Source of the DNA: Amphiduros pacificus
Lineage: Eukaryota; Annelida; Polychaeta; Phyllodocida; Hesionidae
Assembly (NCBI GenBank): GCA_949316495.1
Contig: OX439006.1
Coordinates: forward strand, 43,296,918-43,360,917
DNA: 64,000 nt
Direction of reading: 5' to 3'
Shown: one piece after another, positions 35,431-46,370 of the stretch
Layout of the letters: every line of letters starts with the position of its first letter
How positions within the stretch are numbered: the first letter of the stretch is position 1
Made by a program: the position numbers and the translations under genes
The notes under the pieces: model-generated
Databases searched by the model: none
The model's input: only the letters and a program-made list of their open reading frames with translations
Told to the model about the DNA's origin: nothing

Positions 35431-36064
35431 AACCGTGAAAAAGGTAAAGCATCACAAGGACATTGAGTCGTATTTAACCTCTCACGCAATCTTTAGCACA
35501 TGTTCTCAAAGGTCCTTGGGTGTAAACATGTTCTTGATAAGTTGAAGTTCACCTTTGTTATTGACTAACACTACACTCAGATGATCCTATATATATATCC
35601 GATGACGAAACTCAAGATATATTTGGGATGGCGCTTTATTAGTAATGAATATGCTATTATGACACAGCATATCACAGACAAGACATACATTGGCACACAC
35701 CTTAAATCTAACATTATAATATGCTGTATGTTGAACTGGTGTACAACTGGTAACATATAACTCATGCATATCTACTGAGTTGACTCATCACATACGTGTA
35801 TATAATTTGATGGCACCTTCCTATAAGTGACCTGTGTGCCCGTAATAATTGGCTTCCGAGAGAGAATGGTGAGCTCCGAGCTATCGTCTCACTTGTTGCA
35901 TCTCTGAGCCATTTGAAACGCCAATGACAAAAACAATGGAAAAAAACAATGGAAAGCAGCGCTTATACTTTCAGGAACTAACGACAAACCGTGCCGCTAT
36001 TTTCCATTAGATATATTTACACGCTCAAAGACAACTTTTGTAAATCTTGAATAGATTCTACCTT
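35431..36064. other. Non-coding stretch, nothing recognised
   Basis: No repeat or gene resolved before the 48-bp array. Confidence 0.45.
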
Positions 36065-37390
36065 CGTTGATCACGCCTGATGCCTCCTGGCCTATCTGCC
36101 AGTAACAATCTCACAGAGGATCAACTCAGCCCAGCTTATTCGCCAATATCTATCTTACTCTCAGAGAATTAACCCGGCCCAATCTATTTGCTAGTATCTA
36201 TCTCACTCTCAGAAAACTAACCCGGCCCAGCTAATTTACCAATATCTATCTCACTCTCAGAGAATTAACCCAGCCCAGCCTATTTACCAATATCTATCTC
36301 ACTCTCAGAGAATTAACCCAGCCCAGCCTATTCGCCAATATCTATCTCACTCTCAGAGAATTAACCCGGCCCAATCTATTTGCTAGTATCTATCTCACTC
36401 TCAGAAAACTAACCCGGCCCAGCTAATTTACCAATATCTATCTCACTCTCAGAGAATTAACCCAGCCCAGCCTATTTACCAATATCTATCTCACTCTCAG
36501 AGAATTAACCCAGCCCAGCCTATTCGCCAATATCTATCTCACTCTCAGAGAATTAACCCGGCCCAATCTATTTGCTAGTATCTATCTCACTCTCAGAAAA
36601 CTAACCCGGCCCAGCTAATTTACCAATATCTATCTCACTCTCAGAGAATTAACCCGGCCCAGCCTATTTACCAATATCTATCTCACTCTCAGAGAATTAA
36701 CCCAGCCCAGCCTATTCGCCAATATCTATCTCACTCTCAGAGAATTAACCCGGCCCAATCTATTTGCTAGTATCTATCTCACTCTCAGAGAACTTACCCG
36801 GCCCAGCCTATTTACCAATATCTATCTCACTCTCAGAGAATCAACCCGGCCAAGCCTATTTACCAATATCTATCTCACTCTCAGAGAATTAACCTGGCCC
36901 AACCTATTTACCATTATCCATCTCACTCTCAGAGAATTAACCCGGCCCAACCTGTACGCCAATATCTATCTCCCTTCATAGAGAATCAACCTGGCTCAGC
37001 CTATCCACCAGTACCTATCTCACTCTCAGAGAATTAACCCGGCACGGTCTATTTACCAATATCTATCTCACTCTCAGAGAATTAACCCGGCCCAGCCTAT
37101 TTAACATTATCCATCTCACTCTCAGAGAATTAACCCGGCCCAGCCTATTTACCATTATCCATCTCACTCTCAGAGAATTAACCCGGCCCAACCTATTTAC
37201 CATTATCCATCTCACTCTCAGAGAATCAACCCGGCCCAACCTGTACGCCAATATCTATCTCCCTTCATAGAGAATCAACCTGGCTCAGCCTATCCACCAG
37301 TACCTATCTAACTCTCAGAGAACTAACCCGGCCCAGCCTATTTCCCAGTACCTATCTCACTCTCAGAGAATTAACCCGGCCCAGCCTATT
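36065..37390. repeat. 48-bp satellite with 192-bp higher-order repeat
   Basis: About 27 units built on TATCTATCTCACTCTCAGAG and AATTAACCCGGCCCAGCCTA. Variant TTCGCC recurs at 36,141, 36,333, 36,525 and 36,717, exactly 192 bp (four units) apart, so the left half is a four-unit higher-order repeat. The right half is more diverged and contains a second duplicated block (CTGTACGCC with CCCTTCATAGAG, at 36,951 and 37,240). Being divisible by three, it yields a 16-residue peptide repeat on the minus strand, which I regard as incidental. Confidence 0.95.
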
Positions 37391-37844
37391 TGTCCTTCCT
37401 TAAATGTCCTTCCTGGTTTGCCTTGCCGATTTCCTGCACATGGCGTCTCTATTATCGTCGGCAATATTCTAACCATGTGCTTTGTGATTACCATGGAACC
37501 ATCATCAGTCCCTGTCTTCCACCAATAATAGCGAGGTAAATCGACATACACATGGTACCTTTTTGGAGGTTGCAGTAAATTACAGGGAGATGCACAAGGG
37601 AAACGCCCTGTGCACATAGAGGTTGCTCACACCACTCACCAGGTCATTATGTGTTTGTTGGTGAAAATCTTTTTTTGTCGCCCATTCTGACAAATGTATA
37701 ACAAATGGCCATATGGAGACAACTGGCTTCATTTTCAGCTCATCTCTCATCAGGCGCCTTGGTTTGTTTTTAGTTCATATAAGCCTTGACATGTGTTTTT
37801 CCACACAATGCCTTATATGGAACCCGTTAATTTACCAAGTGATG
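37391..37844. other. Non-coding spacer between arrays
   Basis: Contains an 84-residue minus-strand ORF (37,363-37,617) that begins in unique sequence and ends in the array. No motif. Confidence 0.4.
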
Positions 37845-38578
37845 TAACTATCGCTCACTTCTGCAGTTAACTCTCACTATCATAGGTATCTCTCACATCT
37901 GCAGCTATCTTTCATTTGTGCAGCTATCTCTCATTTGTGCAGCTGTCTCTCATTTGTGCAGCTGTCTCTCACTTTCGCAGCTATCTCTCAAGGTCGTGAT
38001 TATCTCTTACGGTCGTGTCTATCTCTCACGGTCGTGTCTATCTCTCGAGGTCGTGTCTATCTCTCACGGTCGTGTCTATCTCTCACGGTCGTGGCTATCT
38101 CTCATGGTCATGGCTATCTCTCACGGTCGTGACTATCTCTCGAGGTGGTGGCTATCTCTCACGGTCGTGGCTATCTCTCACGGTCGTGGCTATCTCTCCC
38201 TTGCAACTGTGCAGCTATCTCTCCCTTGTGCAGCTATCTCTCCCTTGTGCAGCTATCTCTCCCTTTGTGTAGCTATCTCTCCCTTGTGCAGCTATCTCTC
38301 CCTTGTGCAGCTATCTCTCCCTTGTGCAGCTATCTCTCTCTTGTGCAGCTATCTCTCCCTTGTGCAGCTATCTCTCCCTTGTGCAGCTATCTCTCCCTTG
38401 TGCAGCTATATATCACTTATGCAGCTATCTCTCACTGTTATAGCTATCATTATCTTATGAATCTGTCATGTGTGCAGCTATCTCTAATTTGTGCAGCTAT
38501 CCCTCACTCTTGTAGTCATCTCTCACCTGTGCAGCTTGTGTAGTTACTTGTGTAGTTATCTCTTACTGTTGTAACAAT
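37845..38578 (+). repeat. 19-bp satellite, plus orientation
   Basis: About 38 units of a 19-bp monomer. Three homogenised blocks can be seen: CAGCTATCTCTCATTTGTG at the left, CTATCTCTCACGGTCGTGG in the middle (37,985-38,190), and CAGCTATCTCTCCCTTGTG (38,200-38,410). Edges are more diverged. ORFs of up to 180 residues (SLVQLSLPCAAIS-type) are by-products. Confidence 0.93.
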
Positions 38579-39301
38579 TTTAGTGCAGCCAATTTCTCAA
38601 TTTTTTATTTTCAAATCTCACCACTCCCTCTCTGATTACATGGAGTGCCACCTTTTCGCATACATAAAAAACCATGAACGTGACCAAAGAGGAAGTGTGA
38701 CAAATAACAAAGAAAATAGTTGCTGTGTGAGGCATTGACTGCACTACAATTTGCCACAAATTAAAGGGTGCGATCTCACTTTGGGTTCATCACATTGCCC
38801 TCTGGTGCACTTTGTTTGCTTTTGGTTTACCATGTTGGTGGAATTTGTTAACACTAAATCAGTGTCCACTTCATTTTATCTTGTAAAATGGCGACCCTTA
38901 ACAACTTAGTTGTTGGGTTATTGAAAGTTACAGTGAATTTGATAGACAAAACATTGTACATGAACGAAATAAAACAAAACAAAAAATTATCATGTTTTTT
39001 ATTGTGATACAAGTTTATTGATTTTATTTGACTGCAATATATGTCGACAAATCAGCAGAACATGCCAGTTGATATGCTAGAATAGATTGCAGAAGGGTCA
39101 GTCCCAACTGAGGAACTAGATTTGTTAGAAGACAACCAACTTGAATGTATGTGTAGCAGAAGGTGCTGGCAATATGCTGAGCACATGCTCACATTTTATC
39201 ACAACATTATCTGGATACCGATCTATATGGACACAATATAGTGAGGGGCAGCTGGATTAGCGAAAGGCGGATTCAACAAAGACAACTGCCAATGTGAGAA
39301 A
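38579..39301. other. Unique spacer between inverted 19-bp arrays
   Basis: Single-copy-looking sequence of about 720 bp with no gene. It lies between two arrays of the same monomer in opposite orientation. Confidence 0.6.
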
Positions 39302-40160
39302 TAGTTGCATAAGTTATAAGAGATAGATACAATAGTGAGAGATAGCTACAATAGTGAGAGATAGCTACAATAGTGAGAGATAGCTACAATAGTGAGAGAT
39401 AGATACACTAGTGAGAGATAGATACACTAGTGAGAGATAGATACACTAGTGAGAGATAGCTACAATAGTGAGAGATAGATACATAAACAAGAAATGGCTG
39501 CACAAGTAAGAAAAAGTTGTATAAGTGAGAGATAGCTACAATAGTGGGATATAGATACATAAACAAGAGATAACTGCACAAGTAAGAAATAGTTGCATAA
39601 GTGAGAGATAGCTACAATAGTGAGAGATAGCTACAATAGTGAGAGATAGCTACAATAGTGAGAGAAGCTACAATAGTGAGAGATAGCTACAATAGTGAGA
39701 GATCGATACATAAACAAGAAATAGTGAGTAAGTAAGAAATAGTTGCATACATGAGAGATAGCTACAATAGTGAGAGATAGCTACAATAGTGAGAGATAGC
39801 TACAATAGTGAGAGATAGATACATAAACAAGAAATAGCTGCAAAAGTAAGAAAACGTTGCATAAGTGAGAGATAGCTACAATAGTGAGAGATAGCTACAA
39901 TAGTGAGAGATAGCTACAATAGTGAGAGATAGCTACAATAGTGAGAGATAGATACATAAACAAGAGATAGCTGCACAAGTAAGAAATAGTTGCAATAGTG
40001 AGAGATAGCTATAATAGTGAGAGATAGCTACAATAGTGAGAGATAGCTACAATAGTGAGAGATAGATACATAAACAAGAGATAGCTGCACAAGTAAGAAA
40101 TAGTTGCAATAGTGAGAGATAGCTACAATAGTGAGAGATAGCTACAATAATGAGACTCTA
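39302..40160 (-). repeat. 19-bp satellite, inverted orientation
   Basis: About 45 units of AGATAGCTACAATAGTGAG, the reverse complement of CTCACTATTGTAGCTATCT, the same monomer family as 37,845-38,578 and 10,987-11,270. A composite block (GATACATAAACAAGA, CTGCACAAGTAAGAAATAG, TTGCATAAGTGAG) recurs about six times, giving an irregular higher-order pattern. Confidence 0.93.
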
Positions 40161-40251
40161 CAATACAGCACTGCCCCTAAAATTCATATTCCTGTTTTCA
40201 ATATCGAATGCAAGGCTTGTCAAAAAAATCTTTGTTTTCTTTTTACCTCAG

Positions 40252-40281
40252 CATTTCTTTGCCCAATGCGGTGTAAAGCAG
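40252..40281 (+). other. Exon-like 30-bp segment, speculative
   Basis: TTTGTTTTCTTTTTACCTCAG precedes and CAG|GTAAGT (consensus donor) follows at 40,281. The segment reads HFFAQCGVKQ. Acceptor and donor are both strong, but a 30-bp exon on its own is weak evidence. A further exon-like segment is 1.8 kb downstream on the same strand. Confidence 0.2.
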
Positions 40282-40554
40282 GTAAGTCTGTTCAGCTGGC
40301 AAGTCTTTAAGAGACATACTATAATTATGACATCTCTGACGTCATATTACGTTGTTTAGCCCCTTTTTGTAGCCATGACTCTTCCGTATGTCACCTTGGA
40401 ATGTCAGGCGTAATGTCGGGTAAAAAACTGAAGAAAAGATGTTACAGGTAACACAGGGGTATTTATTTGTAGACATTATAAGCGGGAAAAAATAAGGCAT
40501 ATATAAATAAACTACAAAAAGTAATCGCCTGAGGTCGGCACCTCGCCTGAGGCT

Positions 40555-41215
40555 GTTGTGTCTCTGTATGGCCCACTGGGTCATGTGGTTGGTGTGTCTC
40601 AGTATGGTCCACTGTGTCATGTGGTTGGTGTGTCTCTGTATGGTCCATTGGGTCATGTGGCTGTTGTGTCTCTGTATGGTCCACTGGGTCATGTGGTTGG
40701 TGTGTCTCAGTATGGTCCACTGGGTCATGTGGTTGGTATATCTCTGTATGGTCCACTGGGTCATGTGGTTGGTGTGTCTCTGTATGGCCCACTGGGTCAT
40801 GTGGCTGTTGTGTCTCTGTATGGTCCACTGGGTCATGTGGCTGTTGTGTCTCTGTATGGTCCACTGGGTCATGTGGTTGGTGTGTCTCTGTATGGTCCAC
40901 TGGGTCATGTGTTTGGTGTGTCTCAGTATGGTGCACTGGGTCATGTGGCTGTTGTGTCTCTGTATGGTCCACTGGGTCATGTGGTTGGTGTGTCTCTGTA
41001 TGGTCCACTGGGTCATGTGGTTGGTGTGTCTCTGTATGGTCCATTGGGTCATGTGGTTGGTGTGTCTCTGTATGGTCCATTGGGTCATGTGGTTGGTGTG
41101 TCTCTGTATGGTCCATTGGGTCATGTGGCTGTTGTGTCTCTGTATGGTCCACTGGGTCATGTGGTTGGAATATCTCTGTATGGTCCACTGGGTCATGTGG
41201 CTGTTGTGTCTGTGT
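40555..41215. repeat. 36-bp satellite, about 18 copies, open in five frames
   Basis: Exact 36-bp period built on TGTCTCTGTATGGTCCACTG and GGTCATGTGGTTGGTG. It is divisible by three and lacks stops, so five of six frames are open for 227-284 residues: plus strand YGPLGHVVGVSL-type repeats, minus strand MTQWTIQRHTNH-type repeats. No promoter, splice or conservation evidence favours any frame, so I annotate it as a satellite. The array continues at 41,799-41,862 beyond an inserted element. Confidence 0.95.
41208..41215. repeat. Target-site duplication, left copy (GTCTGTGT)
   Basis: Matches 41,799-41,806 exactly. The first G could belong to the terminus, so the duplication is 7 or 8 bp. Confidence 0.8.
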
Positions 41216-41798
41216 CCCGGGGGGGGAGGGTACTCTCATAGTCAGCGTTACCGGGGAAGCTGGGATAAATAGGGTCCTTTTCGCTGATATTTTCCCTAAA
41301 ACAGGTTAAGATATTTCATCATTTCCCCTAAAACAGGGTACTATTTTTCAAATGTCTCCCTAAAACAGGGATCACAATCCCCCTTTCCAAATCTCCCCCT
41401 TCTGCATCATCCCTAAATGAGGGTATAAAAAATTCAGCTAGTCCTAAATCAGGGTACCAATAATGATAGAATATTTCCCTAAATCAGGCTCTGGGGTTTT
41501 CAGTTCCATCCGGGTTAAGATATTTTATCATTTTCCCTAAAAACAGGATACTGTTTTTCAAATTTCTCCCTAAAACAGGAATCACAATCCCCTTTTCCAA
41601 ATCTCCTCCTTCTGCATCATCCCTGAATGAGGGTATCACAAATTCAGCTAGTCCTAAATCAGGGTACCAAATTTCAGCTAGTCCTAAATCAGGGTACCAA
41701 TAATGATAGAATATTTCCCTAATTCAGGCTCTGGGGTTTTCAGTTCCATCCCAGCCTCCGCGGGTTAAAATCATGAGAGTACCCCCCCCCCCCCCGGG
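41216..41798. mobile_element. 583-bp MITE-like element inserted in the 36-bp satellite
   Basis: Termini CCCGGGGGGGGAGGGTACTC (left) and the reverse complement of CCCGGG...GGTACTCTCAT (right), continuing inward with AGGCTGGGAT. The interior is a diverged direct duplication, 41,302-41,510 and 41,512-41,750, rich in CCCTAAA(A/T)CAGG motifs, and the second unit contains a further 35-bp doubling at 41,645-41,700. It has no coding capacity. Removing it restores the satellite phase. Superfamily uncertain; a 7-8-bp duplication permits hAT-like, but the CCCGGGG tip is not the usual hAT tip. Confidence 0.85.
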
Positions 41799-41862
41799 GT
41801 CTGTGTATGGTTCATTGGTTCATGTGGTTGGTGTGTCTCTGTATGGTGCATGGTTGATATGT
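41799..41862. repeat. 36-bp satellite remnant, right of the insertion
   Basis: Begins with the second copy of the target duplication (41,799-41,806). About 1.7 diverged units follow (TATGGTTCATTGGTTCATGT...), then unique sequence. Confidence 0.85.
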
Positions 41863-42043
41863 CTTTTTAATGTCCACCCGGCCCTTAAGTGTTTACTTGC
41901 TTGAATATATCAGCTTGTTCTCAAGTTCTGAACGAACCAAATACTTAACACCATACTTTTGATACCCAGAAAATGTATTTATCTAAATTAACCTGTATCA
42001 TTCGAATGTTAATTCAGCCTCATGATGTTTTGTTTTTCTGTAG

Positions 42044-42087
42044 CTGAAGCTTTGCCACTTGACTTCGCATGTGGAACAGTGACGCAG
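42044..42087 (+). other. Exon-like 44-bp segment, speculative
   Basis: ATGTTTTGTTTTTCTGTAG precedes and GACGCAG|GTGAGC follows. One frame is open and reads EALPLDFACGTVTQ. The splice signals on both sides are good, and it lies on the same strand as the 40,252 candidate. There is no other support. Confidence 0.2.
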
Positions 42088-44019
42088 GTGAGCAGAATCG
42101 CAGTAAGGCAGTACCGTCCATGGCAAATATAACATCACAGTTTTCCTTATATATATATCTAATGTCACACTCTTTGCAATGAGTCGGGATCTCTTTCTTT
42201 TTTCATTTTATGCTAAATTAACAAATAACATTACTTTGAACACATTTAAGCCAAAATACATAAGTCTGTCCCAGTTTTTCATTGTGGATTATAGACCTTA
42301 AGAGGCACCAACACAACAAAATAACAACCATATCCAATCCCTCTTCAAGTTATGGTTTAATGTACATTCGTTGACCATACAAAACTTATATTTCACATGA
42401 AAACGTGAACATACCTTTTTACTGTACTGCATAAGATAAAGTAATTCCAAACCACAGCCGAGATGAGATATCATGACAATGGCTTCAGCGTAGGAGCCTT
42501 TTGGATGGTCCCCAATACAAATATCATCCCACCTTTCATCGCGCATTGTATCAAGTTTGGGTAGGAAATGGCTATTGAGAGGGACACCAGCTAAGCACCT
42601 ACACGTTCCGGTCTCACCAGGACGTTGGCCTCAATATAGACATACATCAGGTGCCTAATTGCCACACAGTTACCCATCTCCCCATCAACAGAGGAAAAAC
42701 TACTTCCGGTTAATTAACACTAATCTGAGAATTACAGCTAAATTACGTTAATAGATTTATATATCCATTTTCAATTTATTTTTTTAGATATTCATACATA
42801 ATGATTCATATTCTAAGTAATTTTAAAGGTAATATTATATTATTGAATTATTTATCTGTTGGTCGATTCCATGTCTGGATTATTATAATGTTTCTGATAT
42901 TGTATTGCTCAGTTAAAGTGTAACAGTTCATTTTAATTAAAGCTTCAAAGGCTTTCAGATTATCGAAACATCAAGATATTTCAGATTGAAAATTTATCCT
43001 AAATGTCCTCTTTGAGAATGATATTCCAGAACGTTTTAGCAATATACTTTGTGGCGATATTAGATGGTCTATATTCATAAAAAGGCCTGTACAAAATGTA
43101 TGAATTATAAGCACCAAGAAACATATCTATGCTGTGATGATTTGTCTGTCTCTATTTCTATATATTTGTAGAACTCCTCTGTAATTATCCTTACCTTTCT
43201 GAGGAGACAATTTTTAATTTGATAATGCACCGCTTGCCCCAATGCACACATACACCTGGTGTGCAAGCAGTGCAATAGATTTCGATATATTATTCTAAAC
43301 ATCAAGTGGAAATGATTGGCATCAAAATGTTTATCTGCAAAGAAACTTATCTAAAATGACACTCCCCTCCCCCAAATAGTAATCATGAATAATTAGATAA
43401 GCCTGCTGTCATCAACCGAGTGACTTTGCCTACAAAGCCCTCTCAGTAAGTCTCAGTATCTCCAATAACAATTAGCTGCAAACGTTTCATGTTACATTTC
43501 CTGTTAAGTGATGCATGCATGCTGGGTAATTATTAACATGACGTGATGTAGCACAATGAATGTACTTTAGAGCTGCTACGAAATCATTAAACAGGATATA
43601 ATTTCTTTAAATCGACGATTAACACTACTCATATGTTTGAACACCTGCTCTTTTTACATAGTTTTTTTATAAAAGGAAATAAAATGTTTACGTCCAGTTA
43701 TCTCTTTGTTCGATGAAAAATCATTGGATGAACAACCTTCATAGTTGGCGTCTTAGGTTAAATTATCACGTGACAAACCACAGCACAAACCACAGCCCGG
43801 ATTTCCTCATTTCTTGTTGGACACTGTTTGAATTAAGAAGCACTATTTGCAGATTTTCGAATCCCATTGCCAGCAATATAGCTGGTCTTAAGCCAAAATA
43901 TGTGACTCGTGGAGGAAAGTCTCAGGTCAGGGAACCTGAGATAGAGATTAAATATGTAAGCTAACATCATGCTGTGAATGCTTATTTGCTGAGATTAGTA
44001 CTCAGATTAGTGGCACGTG
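42088..44019. other. AT-rich non-coding stretch, nothing recognised
   Basis: ORFs of 83 residues or fewer without motifs. I saw no repeat structure apart from a doubled CACAGCACAAACCACAG-type word near 43,780. Confidence 0.45.
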
Positions 44020-44676
44020 TGGTCACTTTCAAATGTTTTAAAATAGTAGGAACATCACCACACATACATCTGAGCTTTATTACTACACATATTTCCTTAT
44101 TCAAATTGTGGTTTAATTTGGCAATTACAATATTTTATTAATATAGATATTTCAATTCTATATTGTTAATACTGTCAAAACAACTGTGAAACTAGAGAAT
44201 TATTTCGGAGACATTGACACCATTTCCAAGAAGTGATCTGTGCATATGTGAGCACGTGTTTTGGCTAATCTTGGATAGCACAGGTGTGGCATATATTGTG
44301 TGAGGTAGAGGACAAGCCCTACTCTGCTTGGCGAGGTAGAGTCACATCCTGGTTCTGCTATGGAGAGTAGACAAGCCCTTGACAATTGACACTGGAGGGA
44401 GATGAAAAGTTTATCTTGCTATAAGGGTAGAATATGAAGCAATTGAAAAGTATGATTTAATCTGTTCATTGGTAAACAGAGAAATACACAGGAAATATAC
44501 AGGCGACATGTAACTTGTTGATTTCCATCATCACTGACACGGTCAAATATTGACAATTCCACATTTTGAGGATCTTGCATATATATTTTTTTTTTTTTTT
44601 GAATAATAATGTTCCATTCTGGTGGAATATATACAAGAGTGGGTGGTGTTTGCAGGTATGCATTAAGGGTAGATGA

Positions 44677-44703
44677 ATTGTCAAAACACCTTGATGAGCA
44701 ATC
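44677..44703 (+). repeat. 27-bp direct repeat, left copy
   Basis: ATTGTCAAAACACC(T)TGATGAG... matches 45,376-45,402 with one mismatch and bounds a 672-bp segment not present in the paralogous copy near 29,440. Confidence 0.85.
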
Positions 44704-45375
44704 ATGAGCGGATTCACCGGTATCAAAACAGATACCTGAAGTAAATGACATTAAAATATTCCGATCCTATCTATAATTATTAATAGAATATCCACACAAC
44801 ACGTGTGGGAATTCATGTTGAAAATAAATTACATATTTTCACTATGAATGTCAAATTTATACATTTCCAATAAAACTGTATATAACACCACACATCTAAA
44901 AAGGGTGTACATGTTATTATTCCCCAATCAATGAGATTGATATATACCAGAAAAATTCCATATAAAACACTACCAAATTATTGTCACCACAAAGGTAAAA
45001 GAGGTAGTATTTAAATAAAACAATAATTATATCCAATAAATCCCCCAAAAGGGGATTAAAAGACAAATCAGACCTTATTCTTCTTAGAAAATAAGAAAAA
45101 TACACTTGTTATCCCACATTTAACCTTTGACCTCTACAACAATGGAGCGATTACCTCTAAGAAAGGTCATATTGGATAACCACAGAGGTCAACCGGATAA
45201 TCCATTAACCATAGGTAACATTTTCCCATTATTCATGGATAACATTACCCGGTTACCTGTCTAGTATATAAGTACTCAAACCAACTGATGAAGTACAGTG
45301 GTACAGAAACCTCTGTTTTTGGAGAGGACTTAACTAAGGTAGATAACCTGAGACTCTGATCCCTAGCCCTTACAC
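44704..45375. mobile_element. 672-bp insertion between 27-bp direct repeats, unclassified
   Basis: No coding capacity and no inverted termini or poly-A tail. It contains AATAAA-like words near 44,824 and 44,870 and a TATA-like GTATATAAG near 45,264. The long flanking repeat would be unusual for a DNA transposon, and the missing A-tail is unusual for a LINE or SINE. A fossil terminal repeat of some element, or a local duplication with deletion, are alternatives. Confidence 0.5.
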
Positions 45376-45402
45376 ATTGTCAAAACACCATGATGAGCAA
45401 TC
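45376..45402 (+). repeat. 27-bp direct repeat, right copy
   Basis: Second copy; its right flank (TTCCCATGAGAAAAGG) resumes the collinearity with 29,510. Confidence 0.85.
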
Positions 45403-45716
45403 TTCCCATGAGAAAAGGGTCAAAGCATATCATCAAAGCTGTGATACACAAGAAACATTTGGAACTATTGTATTGCACTGGATATATTCATGTATGCTCA
45501 AGACTGGTCTCATGTCCAACCTGGATGTTTAAAATTTTGAAATTGCCTCCATGTTATAGTTTTTGGCAAGAATGTCCGAGCTCAAATAAATTCCCAATTT
45601 GAAAAGTTATTATTATTTACATTTTTAATGTTGACAAGAACTATTCAATTCATTTTGTTCTGACATACATATTACTCAAATATAACTGCAATATGAATAT
45701 TTCAAAAAGCACTTGT

Positions 45717-45945
45717 CCCAACTAGGAACCCCAAGACCTTTAGCATGGGAGACGTATGTCATACATATTTAGCCACATTGAAAAGTAGTAAATCACAGAA
45801 ATGGTCAAGATCTTCATCACTTATTCAACTTAAATTATGAATGAAGCTATTCAGTAATTTCAGAGAGCAGTCAAAATTATGGACCAAAATATTCGAAAAA
45901 AATATGTTTGTCTAAGCTAGTACCAAATTGATGCAAATATATCAA
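45717..45945 (-). mobile_element. Degenerate tRNA-headed SINE-like insertion
   Basis: GTCCCAAC...AGCATGGGAGAC...TTAGCCACAT parallels the tRNA-like head at 49,586-49,652 in the same orientation, with decay of both promoter boxes. The paralogous copy at 29,775 goes directly from GTCCCAACCAAAGAAG to GTAGATATCTGCAA, lacking this segment. Confidence 0.45.
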
Positions 45946-46370
45946 AAGAAGAAGTACATATCTGCAATTCATGTCTCATTTAAATTTAAGACAACATTTT
46001 CTGGTTGATTCTTTTAAGGTAGTATATGAGGTATACATGATTCTACTTACATTGAATATGATCTGTGTAATACAATGTCCAGGCACATTTTATATATTTT
46101 ACTTGAACTTGAAAAATAGAAAATGCAATAAAACAAGAAAGTCAGTGACTGGACTGTTGTGAATTTTTCTGGAGGAGTCAAATGTAAAGTAGTCCGGTAA
46201 AATGTGGGTTTCAAAGGGGGCTGTCATGTTGATATATACTCAATGAGGTCACTCATATAATAAATGTGGCTGAATAGAGGTAGAAAATGTGCCGGATTTC
46301 TCTTAAAAAAAGGGAAGTACACGTAATGTAAAAGCTGGAAAGTCGACCTGATATGTCAATTGTTGCTGAA

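Larger units (their letters stand above)
44020..46370 (+). repeat. Long dispersed repeat, copy 2 (with three extra segments)
   Basis: Collinear with 28,980-30,655 but carries DNA absent there: about 44,270-44,460, 44,704-45,375, and about 45,724-45,945. It lacks the LINE seen at 30,058-30,507, and its uninterrupted GTTGATATATACTCAATGAG at 46,229 gives the empty site for that insertion. Confidence 0.85.

Noticed and set aside
37918-38543. 180-residue and 132-residue Ser/Leu/Cys-rich ORFs
   Set aside because: Translation of the 19-bp satellite; composition mirrors the DNA repeat.
40342-41309. Five overlapping ORFs of 227-284 residues
   Set aside because: All come from a 36-bp stop-free satellite read in different frames; no frame has independent support.
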